Of a stretch of DNA of 64,000 nt, positions 13,401 to 24,535 are shown piece after piece. Source of the DNA: Ceratorhiza oryzae-sativae. Its lineage: Eukaryota; Basidiomycota; Agaricomycetes; Cantharellales; Ceratobasidiaceae. Position 1 is the stretch's first letter. Every line of letters starts with the position of its first letter. The notes below the pieces were generated by a model, which was given only the letters and a program-made list of their open reading frames with translations, had not been told where the DNA came from and ran no database searches. The DNA lies in the NCBI GenBank assembly GCA_030998015.1, contig JARWMV010000245.1, positions 930,001 to 994,000 on the forward strand, written 5' to 3'. Made by a program: the position numbers and the translations under genes.

Positions 13401-13717
13401 ACGACGAGGTGTACAAGAGCCCGGAGCGTGTGGGACGGCGGGTGCGGTGGGCGCGGACGCTTGTGCATGACGACGACGACGTGGGCGCAGGCGCGGGCCC
13501 GGCGACAGGCTCGGGGGCCGGTGCCAGGGGCGTGCGAGGGTGTCTGAGCAGGGTATGTGCGGTCTGAATTGCGGCGGCAGAAAGATAATTGGTGCGGGTT
13601 TAGACTTATGAGCTGGACCGGCACGGCAACGCATGCGATCGCGGCACGGAGGTGGATCGCGAACGGGTCGTGGTCGTGCGCTATGTGTACAGGGACGAGC
13701 GACGGAAGCGTGGCTGA
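10485..13717 (+). CDS. Large, mostly disordered nuclear-type protein of unknown function
   Basis: I do not recognise this gene. Exon 1 (10485-10722) starts MAGTRTRKVQ and is acidic and Ser-rich. A 64 nt intron leads to a long exon from 10787 (VLRRSPRKSNMSAPKRPSHS) with a Ser-Gln repeat near 10904-10935, a block ARTVIFETDTTILASGS, HTPRRSPRLSG-type basic patches and abundant SPP/TPR motifs, as in phosphorylated chromatin or cell-cycle proteins. Around 12.15-12.25 kb the coding frame changes (GTPAPAYGIPQRVPSPVRTG is the new frame), by a short intron or a base loss. Later exons (about 12965-13560) carry an Ala run, charged KAQKAKEMEKEERAQRAQRR helices and the C-terminus ERVVVVRYVYRDERRKRG after an intron at about 13552-13606. 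Exon joints between 12.1 and 13.0 kb are uncertain. No catalytic domain visible. Confidence 0.6.
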
Positions 13718-13968
13718 GCGGCGGGCCCTGACCCGAGACCCTGGCATCAGATCGGACCCTGGGTGATCAGATCAGCATTGAGATCAAGGGCAGATATGGG
13801 CAAGCCTGGCTGCTGGGGCTGTTGGGGGTCCTGCCTGCCGGCGGCACACGCGTGGGTCGGGCCCAATACGGAATTTGCAATGGCGCGCTCATGACATGCT
13901 GTGTGGGCGTGTTTGCTAATGAGCCGCCATATATGTAAACAATATATCCGCTTCTGCAGCCATCCCCC

Positions 13969-16342
13969 ATGTCCGAACAAGTGTCCCCCACGCCAGAGTC
14001 GGCGCCGGCGTCGCCGGCTGCAGGTGAGAAGCGGCGGACCAAGCTGAGCTGGGCGCAGCTGGTGCGGCTCGAGGCGATCTTTGCGACGACGTGGTACCCG
14101 TCGTGGGCGGAAAAGGATGCGCTCGCGCGTGAATTCGAGCTGTGAGTGACTGAGGCGCCAGGGCGTCCGTGGAATGACTGAAGCTCTGTCCAGGGAACAC
14201 CAGCAGGTAGCTTCTCGATTTCACATTATGAAGCGACAACTCACGCGTCTGCAGATCAATGTATGGTTTTGCAACCGGCGCACGAAAGCAAAGCGCGAGA
14301 AGGAACGCATGCCTGACAGCTTCATCCCCTCCCATGCCCAGGCCGCCCTCAAAAGCAAGCGCGCCCGCAGACCCAGCCCCCGCGACCCCCGCGACATGCC
14401 CGAGCGCGACAGATCGCCCTCGTCGCGCGCATCCTCCACCGCCCCCGACCCCCGCCCCCGCCCCCTCCCGCCCATCCGCACCGACGACGACGACCGCCGC
14501 CCGCCCGCCCCCGTCAGCGCAGAGTCCGCCGCCAGCAGTCCAGGCCCAGCTCTCCTCGTCGCTCTCCGCCGCCCTCCTTGGCTCGTCCTCGGCCGCGTAC
14601 CGCACCCCATACCGCCCCGACTCGCGCGACCGCTCGCCCTCGCCGCCGCCCCACCCACCCGCGCGCCACCGGAGCAACAGCGCAGGCGCACGCCACTCGC
14701 CATATGCCCCCCGCCAGCAGACATACCCGTTCACCCACCGCGCACGCTCGCGCTCTGGCTCGCCGCCTCCGCCCACCCTCGCCCCGATCGGTCGCCCAGA
14801 CTACGCTCAGGCCCTCCCGCCGTTCCACACGGCGGCGGGCCTCCCGCCCGCGCTCCCGGCCCCCCCAAATACCAAGCCGCACGACCCGTACGCGGCCCGC
14901 TACGCGCCAGGTGACATCATTCATCCGCTGCGTCCGTCGCTCGCTCATCGTCTCTCAGACCCACAGGTCACGTCGCCCGCCTCGCTCTCGCCCTCGGAGC
15001 CCGACCCTCGCAAGGCCATGCTCACCCAGCCCATCCAGGCCGCCCCCCATGTCGGCGCCCTCCAGTCGGCCCCCCATGTCGGCGCCCTCCAGTCGGCCCC
15101 CCACGTCGGCGCCTTTCATTCCATGCCCGTCGTAGGTGTCTTCCAGGGGACCGCCCCCCCGCCCACAGAGCTCCCCATCAGCGTCTGGCAAGCCCACCCC
15201 CTCGTCCGCACCCGCGCACGCATCACCCGCGACCAGCTCCGTGCGCTCGAAGCCCTCTTTGCCAAGACATGGTTCCCCACCTCGCAGCAGCGCGCCGAGG
15301 CCGCGAGCGTGACCGGCATGCGCGAATACAGCGTCACAGTTTGGTTCCAGAACCGGAGGTGCGTCTTGCGCTCCCATCAAGGCGTCTTTTTTGCTGATAA
15401 ACTCTGCGTTGCATCAGGTCTAAAGCTAAAAAAGAAGGCCTGCAACCTCCAGAAGGCGACAGGTCGAAACTGCGAAAGGACAAGGGCCCCAAGCGTGATC
15501 TGGGCACGCATGTATTCGAGGTCGGCAGCTCCAGGCATCCCGAACCCATGGGCTCTTCGGCCGGGGCACCCTACACTCCCGCTACCCCTGCTGCTGCTGC
15601 CACTGCTACATCCACGCCGACTCAAAACCTCGTCTGGCTAGAAGATGCGCGCTCGCGAGGTCTAGCTCCAGTTATGAAGGCAAACGGGTCCCAATCTGGT
15701 TACGCCGAACATGCGCCAGATCGGCCAGGTTCGCCCCGTTCGTGGACTGATGCAGAGGGAGAGGTCGAGTCGGACGCCGACATGGAAAGCGAGGCGGATA
15801 TGCGACCGCGCGGGTCCAGCCAACCCCAGTACCGGCTGCGTGATGAGCCGCGGGCACCCCCGCCATATGCGCGTGCATATACCCACCCTCCACCCCGGGA
15901 AAGTCAGAAGCAACCGTCCTATCCACCACGAGAGGCCCATCCCTCGTACGCTTCCGTCGGACACTCGGGGCCGAAGCTGGACCCGAACGCCCGCCACGGA
16001 TCTGCGTCGGGTTCGTCCTCTCCACGTAGCACACCCTCTATTCCGCACATAACGACCCTCGCACGGAGCGCGAGTCCGCCAAACAACGACGGCAAGTCAC
16101 CCTATCCCCATCCTTCCTCCGGGCCCCGTAGGCGAGACTCGAACCACAGCCACCCTGAATCTGAGGATGCGCCTGCATCCGACCTTGCCCGCGAAGCCGA
16201 CGAAGGTGACCCAGAATCAGAGTCTGACCGTCCCGCAAAACGATCGCGCCGGGAAAACGAGCATGCACGCGGGGATCTGGGGAGGGAGGGTGAGAGTCTC
16301 AGGCACCGGCCAAGTCCCGCACGCGACGAGACGACAGCTTGA
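13969..16342 (+). CDS. Double-homeodomain transcription factor
   Basis: Sequence-specific DNA-binding protein, nuclear by inference. First homeodomain begins about residue 20: RRTKLSWAQLVRLEAIFATT, then EFELEHQQINVWFCNRRTKA, assembled from three exons (13969-14141, a 13 nt exon 14194-14206, and 14255 onward). Recognition helix WFCNRR carries Cys at position 50, as in POU homeodomains. A long Pro/Ser/Arg-rich linker follows; the frame changes near 14513-14543, where a 31 nt GT-AG intron fits. Three copies of a 27 bp unit encode PHVGALQSA repeats. The second homeodomain, RTRARITRDQLRALEALFAK to VTVWFQNRRSKAKKE, has the usual Gln50 and is split by an intron after NRR (about 15360-15418). The C-terminal 300 residues are acidic/Ser/Pro-rich with basic clusters, e.g. 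RPAKRSRRE. Both domains lack a three-residue loop insertion. The gene follows the disordered-protein gene on the same strand. Confidence 0.85.
15041..15121 (+). repeat. 27 bp tandem repeat, three copies, inside the double-homeodomain gene
   Basis: Units 15041-15067, 15068-15094 and 15095-15121 are near identical; the third has one T-to-C change (catgtc to cacgtc) and a diverged end. The period is a multiple of three, so each copy adds nine residues (SAPHVGALQ) to the linker without changing frame. Confidence 0.9.
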
Positions 16343-16999
16343 TGCCAGGATCGACGGTTGCGTATTGGTTTTCTTTCGTCACTAGTCTACACACTAGTAT
16401 CGTTGATCATGATTGATGCGTTTAGGACAGATCGTATTCTATGAGTTGTGCTTGTATTATTTTATATGATCTCTCGTTCTTGACCGTTCTCGGGCTACCG
16501 AGTATGGTTTGTTCACTAGTATTTGTTCCCCGCTTATGATGTGCAATGAACTACATTTCATTTAGTCACCTATAACCCCCACATCATAAAGAATTTTTAG
16601 CTTTGTCCTGGTGAATTGAACATCTGATTTGGAATACATCGTTGCGTTCTAGCCGAATATACTATGACATGGAAATGTTCCCACTCGGTTAAACCATGAT
16701 CAAAAGCCCCATCTCCAAATGTTTCGGCGAATGAATTAGATTAACCCTGAGCTAATGGAGCATTCGTCCCGGCGGAGTGTCGACGTCGTCCACGTGGCTA
16801 TCCTCATTCGATCGAGATGGGGCGTGATATCAACGGCGCTCGGTCCAAATTGTAATCTAGTTGACGAAACGCTACGACTGGGGCCTGATTTGACCTTGAG
16901 TCTGGCGTTGGCGCACGCGGAGTTCCTCATGATATGTGTAACCAAGCGCGCTGTCAGAAGATGAGCAGATGAGCACTATAGATGAAATAGGGGGGGGAC
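16343..16999. other. Convergent 3' spacer
   Basis: 657 bp between the stop of the double-homeodomain gene (+) and that of the charged nuclear-type protein (-). AT-rich near 16430-16470, as expected of 3' UTRs. Small frames at 16.74-16.97 kb lack any recognisable feature. Confidence 0.4.
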
Positions 17000-18151
17000 T
17001 CACCTAGGCGCGTACCATCTATGGAGTTTTCTCAGGCGACTCTGATATTCGGGATAGCGGGCGAGATTAGTCTTTGACTCTGGGGGCAAGTGAATCAAAT
17101 ATAGAAGCTTACCTCAAACGCCAGGACCTTATCCGTAGGAAGTTGCAGGTCGAAAGTTGATTCCTGTGAAATAGATGTCCAGCGGTTAAGATCTAGGGTC
17201 GAAATCAAGCGTACTCACGCGGGCTTTGAGCAGTGCTGATTTCGCAGCTTGCCGCTTCGCGTTGATTTCTTTCTGTTTGGCCTCAGTTTGGGCGTTCTTC
17301 GGGATTGGTTTAGAAGAGCTTGATGTCTACAAGCCAACCGCGTGTCAGTGATTCGGACGGAAATGAGAGAAGCGGAGGGTAATAGTCGGAATCGGGCTTA
17401 CATTGAAGAGCTGATTATAGACGTCCTTGTTTAGGAGATCCATATCCTGGGTATCCTTAATTGCCGTAAGCGCATCTTTCGGGCGTCGCGGTATTGAAGG
17501 GATATTGCTCAATCCAGATGAGCTTTCCTTCTCTTTTTCTTTGGGCTTGGATACAGTAGTCACAGGTTTTCGAAGCGGTTTTGATGTCGTAGAATCTTGA
17601 CGCACAGGCGGCCGGGGAGGTTTCTGGGGTGGCGCAGGGCTGGCAGTCTTGGAGTCCTCTTCATCACTCTCGATTCGATTGGGCTTAGCCCTCGTCGATT
17701 TTTCAAACTTTGCGGCGGTAGCGTGTTTTCGTAGGGGAGAGGGCTCTGGCGTAGACAGGCGCGAAGAGTCTGTGTCTGCCACGTCGTCGTCGTCGTCGTC
17801 ATCACGACGAGCGTTCGAGGTCGATCGTTGTCGACGGGGAGAAGGAGCAGCGTCCGAGTTTGTACCTTCAACATCGACATCTTCTTCTCCTTCTGATTCA
17901 GAGTCCTCGCGACCCGCGTGTGACTTGGACTTTGTGACGGCAGAAGTGAGTCGTTTAGCAGGGGGTGCATGATCCGACTGGGGTTCATCGTCAATCACTT
18001 GGCGGGGTCTCTAAAAATAGAAGTGTGGGATCAGAGCGAAGAAATTATCGGCAGGTATACATACCTTGCCCTTCTTGGAGCTGGTAGCCACTTGGGAAGT
18101 GTATTCTTGTTCGTCGTCCGAACTAACCTTGAGTCTTGATTTTGAAGGCAT
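17000..18151 (-). CDS. Highly charged, disordered nuclear-type protein, unknown function
   Basis: Not recognised. First exon encodes MPSKSRLKVSSDDEQEYTSQ and SSKKGK; after a ~55 nt intron the main exon continues RPRQVIDDEPQSDHAPPAKR. It is rich in Ser/Asp/Glu tracts (an Asp run near 17.78 kb), SP/TP sites and Lys/Pro clusters, typical of phosphorylated chromatin or RNA-processing factors. Short 3' exons then give a basic helix (EAKQKEINAKRQAAKSALLK), ESTFDLQLPTDKVLAFE and the tail ARYPEYQSRLRKLHRWYAPR, ending at a TGA (17000-17002). The folded C-terminal part is the best candidate for a conserved domain. It shares a 205 bp divergent promoter with the AIR-like gene. Confidence 0.65.
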
Positions 18152-18356
18152 TGATGTTAGAGTTGATTTGTTGTATGTTCAGCCTAGCAATGTGGATAGA
18201 GTAAGGTTCATAACACGCCAGCACTGGAAGTTTGTGAAGCTGTTGGGCAAGTGGCGTGTAGCGCCGAACAACACGTGACTTAACCTCTTCCTTATTTTGC
18301 GACGACTTCGATCAGTTGGCTCAAACCAATCCTTTGAGTTTATTTCTTGGATATAC
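18152..18356. promoter_or_regulatory. Bidirectional promoter region, charged protein / AIR-like gene
   Basis: 205 bp between divergent start codons. Contains a TATTTTG stretch near 18293-18299, but no clear TATA box. Confidence 0.5.
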
Positions 18357-21071
18357 ATGGCAGAAGAAGTCATTGACTTGACTGTCTTGGACAATGAACA
18401 AGGCGGGAAATCGGGTGCCGTAGGTCCGGCTGGGTCTTCACGACGGAGCCGTCGTAGCCGAAACCCGAGAAATCGACAGAAATCGACGTCGGAGAATGGG
18501 GGAGTTGAGGTATGGCATTGTGTTGCATGCAAGTGTTGGCCTTGACTGACGTGTCAAACGCCTCGCAGTCTGTTGGGGCCACTCAAAAGTGCGTTTCATA
18601 CTTGAATTTACATTTGGTCTAGACTTACAAATATGTCCTAGGCATGAGGCCATGTCGTCAAAGGAATCCCGGTATCAATTGGTGAGTGCCTAATCTTGAT
18701 CCATCCGCTACCGCACTATTCAGCCTAGTCCGTGACAGTACTAACAGTTACATCTAGAGAAGCGATAAAGGAAAAGAGACAAATCAAGAGATGCCCAAGT
18801 CTAGCGTAGGTAACCGGCAAATCGCTCATGCAGCGCGTCTAATTTGTTTGCTTTGACCCTTGATCGATAGCGCTCAACCAACGGAACCTCGAGTCTCCTG
18901 TCTCGCATAGGTGGCATCCTTCATGAGAACCAAAAAGAGAATAAGTCTAGACGTGATCGCCCCCCGCGTGAAGCAAAGGGCAAGGAGCGGGGTCGTGTGG
19001 TATCAGGTGGAGAGGTATGCGAACAAACCTTCGGCCTGCCAATTCCCAGGTGCTCATTCATTAGTCTTCTCAGCCGCAAACATTGCCATCTAAACGATCC
19101 GACCAACGGTCTCGCTCCCACTCCCCGAAACCCCTCAAGGAGGCACCCCTTTCCGAGCTGCCGGTTGATCAGCTTTTCTTCATCGATACTGGTCCTGTAA
19201 CGCAAGGCAATGAACCCGGGCCCGAGAGATCCACGCCATTGGGTGCCGAAACGGCTGCACCAAACGAGGTGAATGCAGCAAGCACTAGGGTCCCTAAGGA
19301 TCAGCAATTGGAGGAACGAAGGAACGAGCGAAGCTTAGAAGACGCCACTAGAGTTGTGGGAGATGATTCAGGAAATAGTCGTGCTCCTGACGTCGAGTTT
19401 ACTGGGGGAGAAGGGCTCGCCATCCATGATGTTGCGATCTCAGCTGGCACGACACATACAACCACAGAAATCACCCCCTCTACTTCAGCTGTTACTGACT
19501 CCACCCGTCGGGAAGCCGTGAAGAAAGCTGAAGGTGGCACGACCTCTGGTACAGCCTTGGTTCTTCCCGCGCATGTGACACTATGGACCGAGGGCGATCC
19601 AGATGTGTCACTAGCCGATGTTGCAGCTCGTCCAGTGGAGCTTGAGGATGGTGTCGAATACATCGACTATGAAGACGACCAGGCAGGTTTTTCGATCAGG
19701 CGTCAGTTCCTTGTTAATCTTTTCTCAGGCTATTGGCGTTGCTCGCTACTTTGTTCCCGAGGTAGCAGCGGCCATGAAGAAATTGTGTAGGACCTGCGGT
19801 GAAGCGGGCCATATAGCAAAAAATTGCAAAAAATTGATCGTAAGTTGGCATCGTGTTTTATTTTATCATTGTTATCTAAGCTGAACTCGCGGTATGGTAC
19901 AGTGCCTCACTTGTGGGGAGCGCGACGATCATGATACGCGCAATTGTCCCATGCGGGTTGTCTGCTTCAATTGTGGCGGAAAAGGGCATGTAGTCTCCGT
20001 ACGTTCTCCCTTCGAGTCACCTACTCAAAGTTGACATAGTTTCCTAGACATGCCCCCAACCGCGCGGCCAACATGGTTGCGATCGCTGTGGCTCTTTTAC
20101 TCATATTCATCAGGTGAGGTCTGGCGATACGGTCCATCGGATATGGCTCAATTGTTTCGCCCAGCGTTGTTTGGATCAGTTCAAGGCGTATATATATCTT
20201 TCGGATTCGGAGCGTCTTCATATTCTAGAGGAACGCGCGAAGCTTGAGAACCTTGCATTTGGGGAGGGCGGAGAAGGCTATATCGCCCGTCATACATGGT
20301 GTTATAACTGTGGAGGAGCAGGACACTGGGGAGATGTACGTTTCATTCGTATGCACTCGTCTTTCCATGTTCACGCTGGCCTAGGAGTGTCAAGAACCTA
20401 GACCTTACAGTGCCCCCAAAGATCCTTGCGCATTTAGCTCGCACAACGCTAGCCGTGGGCCTTTTGGGGATGCCAACGACATCCACTTCAAGACTCACAG
20501 CGTGCCCCGGCCGGCGTGGATGGATGATGATCCCCACTTGCAAGACGTTGGAAGGCGTGGCAAAGAGGCCAATATGAGACGAAACAGAGCAGCAGAAGCG
20601 TCCCGTGCCGCGAACGAGAAAGATGAGGACGACTGGTTTAGTCGTAAAGCGGGTATGTCACGCCTCTGTTCGATCTAATGCAATACCAACGAGGCTTCAG
20701 GACCCTCGAATAGTCACCGCAGCTCACAGCCAAGTAAACATGCTTCGGGCTCAAGGGATAACTTGCCCTCCAAACCAAAATTCTCGTTTCAACACCGTGA
20801 TGGTGATAGTCGTCCGCCACCAGGCGGGCGAGATCGAATACACGAGCAAAATCGAGATCGGGGGCGAAACCGGGATCAAGACCGAGATAGCGATAAACGC
20901 AAGCGAGGGCGCGATTACGAGGATGAAGGACGAAATCACCGACACCGGGAGAACGATGGCGGAAGACGCGAATCCCGAGACAACGATCGACGCTCGCGAA
21001 GGCCACGGTCTGACGACCGTAGGGATGACAGGGATAGGCGGGGCCCTCATTATCGTGGTTCTTATGCATGA
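18357..21071 (+). CDS. AIR1/AIR2-like zinc-knuckle protein (TRAMP complex RNA-binding subunit)
   Basis: Air proteins link the poly(A) polymerase Trf4/5 to the helicase Mtr4 in the nuclear TRAMP complex, which marks aberrant RNAs for the exosome. Many exons. The N-terminus MAEEVIDLTVLDNEQGGKSG contains a SUMO-interaction-like VIDLTVL stretch. A long disordered region (18.9-19.7 kb) precedes the CCHC zinc knuckles: CRTCGEAGHIAKNC, CLTCGERDDHDTRNC, CFNCGGKGHVVS with TC in the next exon, CDRCG-THIHQ, and CYNCGGAGHWGD continued by C across an intron. Five knuckles is the Air1/2 number. The segment SDSERLHILEERAKL between the fourth and fifth also fits. The C-terminus (to 21071) is an Arg/Asp/Glu-rich tail (RDRGRNRDQDRDSDKRKRGR), which yeast Air proteins lack. 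The exon joint near 20.11-20.18 kb is unclear. Confidence 0.88.
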
Positions 21072-21369
21072 CCCGGTTGCTCCTTGTCGGCATTTGTTTA
21101 TATCTTTATACTCGTTCCATATGATAATCCAAGCTATCGCCAAGAAGACTGAAAAACAAATCAGCCACTTAAGCGAGCATAGCCACTGACTGGGCGCCCG
21201 TGTTGGGTATTCGAACTGAAATTTATGTTTCATAATGTATCTAATCACGCTTGGTTATCTTCGCGGGTCACCTGTTGACCAACTTCTGAACTCCATAAGA
21301 TGTCATAGCGAAGCACTGCGCCGCTCACTCATAGTTGAAACTCCCCCCCTCCTCGCCCACGGTGCAACC

Positions 21370-23743
21370 ATGGATGCTGAGAAGGCGCAAGTCCCTGAGA
21401 AAGCGTTGGCAGTTTCTGTGACTGCTGAGTCCTACGACGAAAACGAAGTACATGAGGAACGCACGGAACATACGAAGCGTGTCCTGAATGCTCGTCAAGT
21501 TCAGGTGCGTGCTAAGGTTATCATTGTACCACCTGGTGTGCATTAAACTAACTGAGCGCCCCGGCTTCCCTTCAGCTTTTCTCAATCGGAGGAACCATCG
21601 GTACCAGCATTTTCGTTGCTATAGGCTCAGCTCTGGTGCATGGAGGGCCGCTGAGCCTGCTTCTGGGATACACATTCTGGTGTTCTGTGATTTTTTGTGT
21701 AAATGAAGGACAGGCCGAGGTACAGTGTTGATTCGCCACCCGCAAATCGGAAGTGACTCTAATCCATCTAACTCGAAAGATGGTTTGCCTTCTTCCCATC
21801 GAATCGTCTTTCAACCGATTTGCCGCCCGCTGGGTTGACCGGGCTTTCGGAGCTGCAACGTAGGGAATGCTGCTCTCGTTTATCGCCACTCAATCCTAAT
21901 ATGATTATCTATTAGATCGTGGAACTACTGGATTTGCATGGCCGCGTATGTCGAAATCGGTTTATCAGGGGTCCGAGACTAACCTTGTTTCGGCAGACTG
22001 CTGAATTTTGAAGTGACGGCATTCACCGCCGTGATTGGGTTCTGGACAGACGGTGTCCACCCAATTGTATTCCCGATCGCCATGCTGGTTGCGTACGCGT
22101 TGCTTAATCTGTGGTCCGCCAAGTTTTTCGGGGAAACTGAGTTCTGGATATCTCTGATGAAAGTCATTCTCATCACCGGGCTCCTAATCATGACATTTTT
22201 CCTCATGGTCGGAGTGAACCCCCAAAGGGATGCGTTTGGGTTCCGCTATTGGCGTGAACCCGGCCCCATGGCAGAATATATTTCGACAGGTGACTTGGGG
22301 CGGTTCCAGGGGTTTTTCGCATGTGTGCTCAGTGCTGGGTTCGCTGTCGCTGGACCAGATATGCTCAGTATTATTGTAAGTCAAAAAAAGTACATAAGTA
22401 CCCATGACTTACGGAAGGGAATTTCAACAGGCGGGAGAAGCAAAGGCCCCTCGTCGCATCATGTAAATGAATAAATTTCGCGAAAAAGGCTTCTAACTTA
22501 CATGCATCCGCTTTTGTAGGCCGAAGGCGTTCCGCACCGTTTTCGTGCGCTTGATTTTGTTCTTCGTGTTTGGTTCGCTCGCGGTTGGAATAGTAAGCCA
22601 TTAATTTTACTTTTCCGATGTTCGCTGACATATTTTCTTAGTTGGTGCCATATGACGATCCGATTCTAAATGAAGCCATAGCACAGGGGAAACCGGGAGG
22701 TATGCTTGCCAGAAACTTTTATAACGATGAACACTCATTAAGACTATACAAAACAGCTGCTCGTTCCCCTTACGTTGCTGCGCTGACGCGACTGAACGTT
22801 CCAGTGCTGCCGCATATAATCAATGCAATGGTCCTGACATCAATCTTCTCTGCAGGTATATGTATCCCTACCACTCACCCTACGTAATCTCACTGCATTT
22901 TGTATTTTAGGTAACGCGTTCCTGTTTAACGGCTCTCGCACATTGCACGGCATTGCCCTTGATGGCTTTGCGCCAAGATTTATACGGCAAACAAATCGGA
23001 ATGGGGTCCCTTGGATTGCTGTGTCAATTACGTTGCTTGCGGGGTGCTTATCGTTCCTGCAAGTCAACTCGAGTGCCTCCAAGGTACTTGATTGGTGAGC
23101 TATTATACTGCTGTCGCCCCAGGGCTACGAGTCTTATATAAAATAGGTTCATCAATGTTGCGACTTCTGCTCAGCTCGTAACATGGATTGCGATGGCTGT
23201 TACTTGGATTCGGTGGGATAAAGCAATGAAAGCACAAGGCGTGTCCCGCGACATACTACCGTATCGATCGAAATTTCAGCCGTATGGAGCGTACTATGCC
23301 CTGATTGTGAGTATTATGAATGTCACCCAGGATACATCCTCAGTTATCGTCTGGTATCGTAGATGTGCACCATTATCACATTTTTCAACGGATACTATGT
23401 TTTCTTAAAAGGAGGCTGGGTGACCGCAGATTTGCAAGTTATTTTTTTACACCCACCCGGTATCCACCCATGCTGATTGTTATTGCCCATAGTATCTTCG
23501 CATACGGGTCTGTCTTGTAAGCACCTGGCCTTCGTAGATGAATCTGTTACTGACCCTCTGGCCCATTATAGCATTTTCTTGGCTGTCTACATCGGAGTAA
23601 AGGTTTTCGGGCGATCGCCGTTTATTCCCGCCCGTAAGGCTGATTTATTCAGCGGCAAGAAGGAAGTGGACGAGTACGAGGCACAGCTCATTGATGAACC
23701 CCCTACCACGAGATTTCAGCAAATATTGCGTTGGCTATTTTAA
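21370..23743 (+). CDS. Amino-acid permease (YAT/AAP family, APC superfamily)
   Basis: Plasma-membrane proton-coupled amino-acid transporter of the fungal AAT family. The N-terminal ~45 residues are cytosolic and acidic; transmembrane helix 1 contains the substrate-binding signature GGTIGTSIFVAIGSAL. Further helices run through ten or so exons: TAFTAVIGFWTDGVHPIVFP, WSAKFFGETEFWISLMKVIL (the conserved GExEFW block), FFACVLSAGFAVAGPDMLSI, then AGEAKAPRR, and NAFLFNGSRTLHGIALDGFA (the SR.L..LA..G.AP block), VPWIAVSITLLAGCLSFL and VTWIAMAVTWIRW. The last exon ends in a hydrophilic tail at a TAA (23743). Frame is intact. Which amino acids are carried cannot be told from sequence. The start ATG at 21370 has a good context (accatgg). 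Confidence 0.92.
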
Positions 23744-24535
23744 TAATCTGATCCGTAATGTAGCAAAATACCTATTAGCACAGTTAGCCTTTGCAGGTAG
23801 CCGCACCATGGATAAACAGTGATTATAGATTATCTGCTCAGTGATCAAACCAATGGCTCAAACTTTAGTTGTCAGGAAAGTATGCCTCTGCTTAAGCATA
23901 TCACCCGAGAAACCAGCAGCAGTCAACCCAACATACCACGGGTAATAACATCTACAAATACCCACTATGCTGCAGGTGAAGGTATGGACCTTGTACTGAC
24001 CTCCCTGCCTAATAGTCCCATGCTCGTGATACCTATGGTCGAGACTGATCACGAGAGCATGATTTTGAGCACTCTTGAGTTGCCTTGATAATATGTATCC
24101 CTCGGAAGCGCTGAGTGCTCCCGAGTGCTTGTGAACCCCAGCCGATTTGGCAGTGTGCTCTTGTGCTCTTGTGCTCATGTGCTCATGTGCTCATGTGCTC
24201 ATGTGCTCATGTGCTCTACAGCGCCCACAAATTGCCCTGATGTTTGCTTCATGTGGCGAGAAAAGAGTGTTTAATGGCTCAATTCCTTGCGACTAACTTT
24301 AACAATATCACAGTTAATTAAAACAGGTTTTCTGTCTCATTTTCAGGATAGAAAAGGCTTACTTGAGTCGCCTCATTCTTATGCTCACCTTTGTCAGATG
24401 GTTAGAACCGAAGGTATGTGACGAGGCGATGGGTCCAATAGCCCTTAGTACAACCGGGAATGGGTTAGGCTATCGTTTTATTCACCAGTGCGGCTGAGGT
24501 GTATAACCCATATTGGGGAAATGTTAACACAAAAA
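23744..24535. other. Convergent 3' spacer with a minisatellite
   Basis: 792 bp between the permease stop (+) and the THOC3 stop (-). Its only clear structure is the 8 bp tandem repeat at 24154-24225. The frame at 23819-24088 has no features of a gene. Confidence 0.5.
24154..24225 (+). repeat. 8 bp tandem repeat, nine copies
   Basis: The unit TGTGCTCA repeats without a gap for 72 bp; the first two copies read TGTGCTCT and the last ends CTCT. It lies in the 3' spacer between two convergent genes. Confidence 0.95.

Noticed and set aside
13000..13747. Long minus-strand frames (up to 212 codons) opposite the disordered-protein gene
   Set aside because: Arg/His/Cys-rich composition typical of the antisense of GC-rich coding DNA; the plus strand has the coherent exons.
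13916..14948. Minus-strand frames of 144-286 codons opposite the homeodomain gene
   Set aside because: Gly/Arg/Ala-rich antisense shadows of the proline-rich linker; no domain.
13969..16342. Homeodomain gene as an A mating-type locus
   Set aside because: Mating loci have divergent HD1 and HD2 genes, usually with MIP nearby; here both homeodomains are in one gene and no such neighbour is visible.
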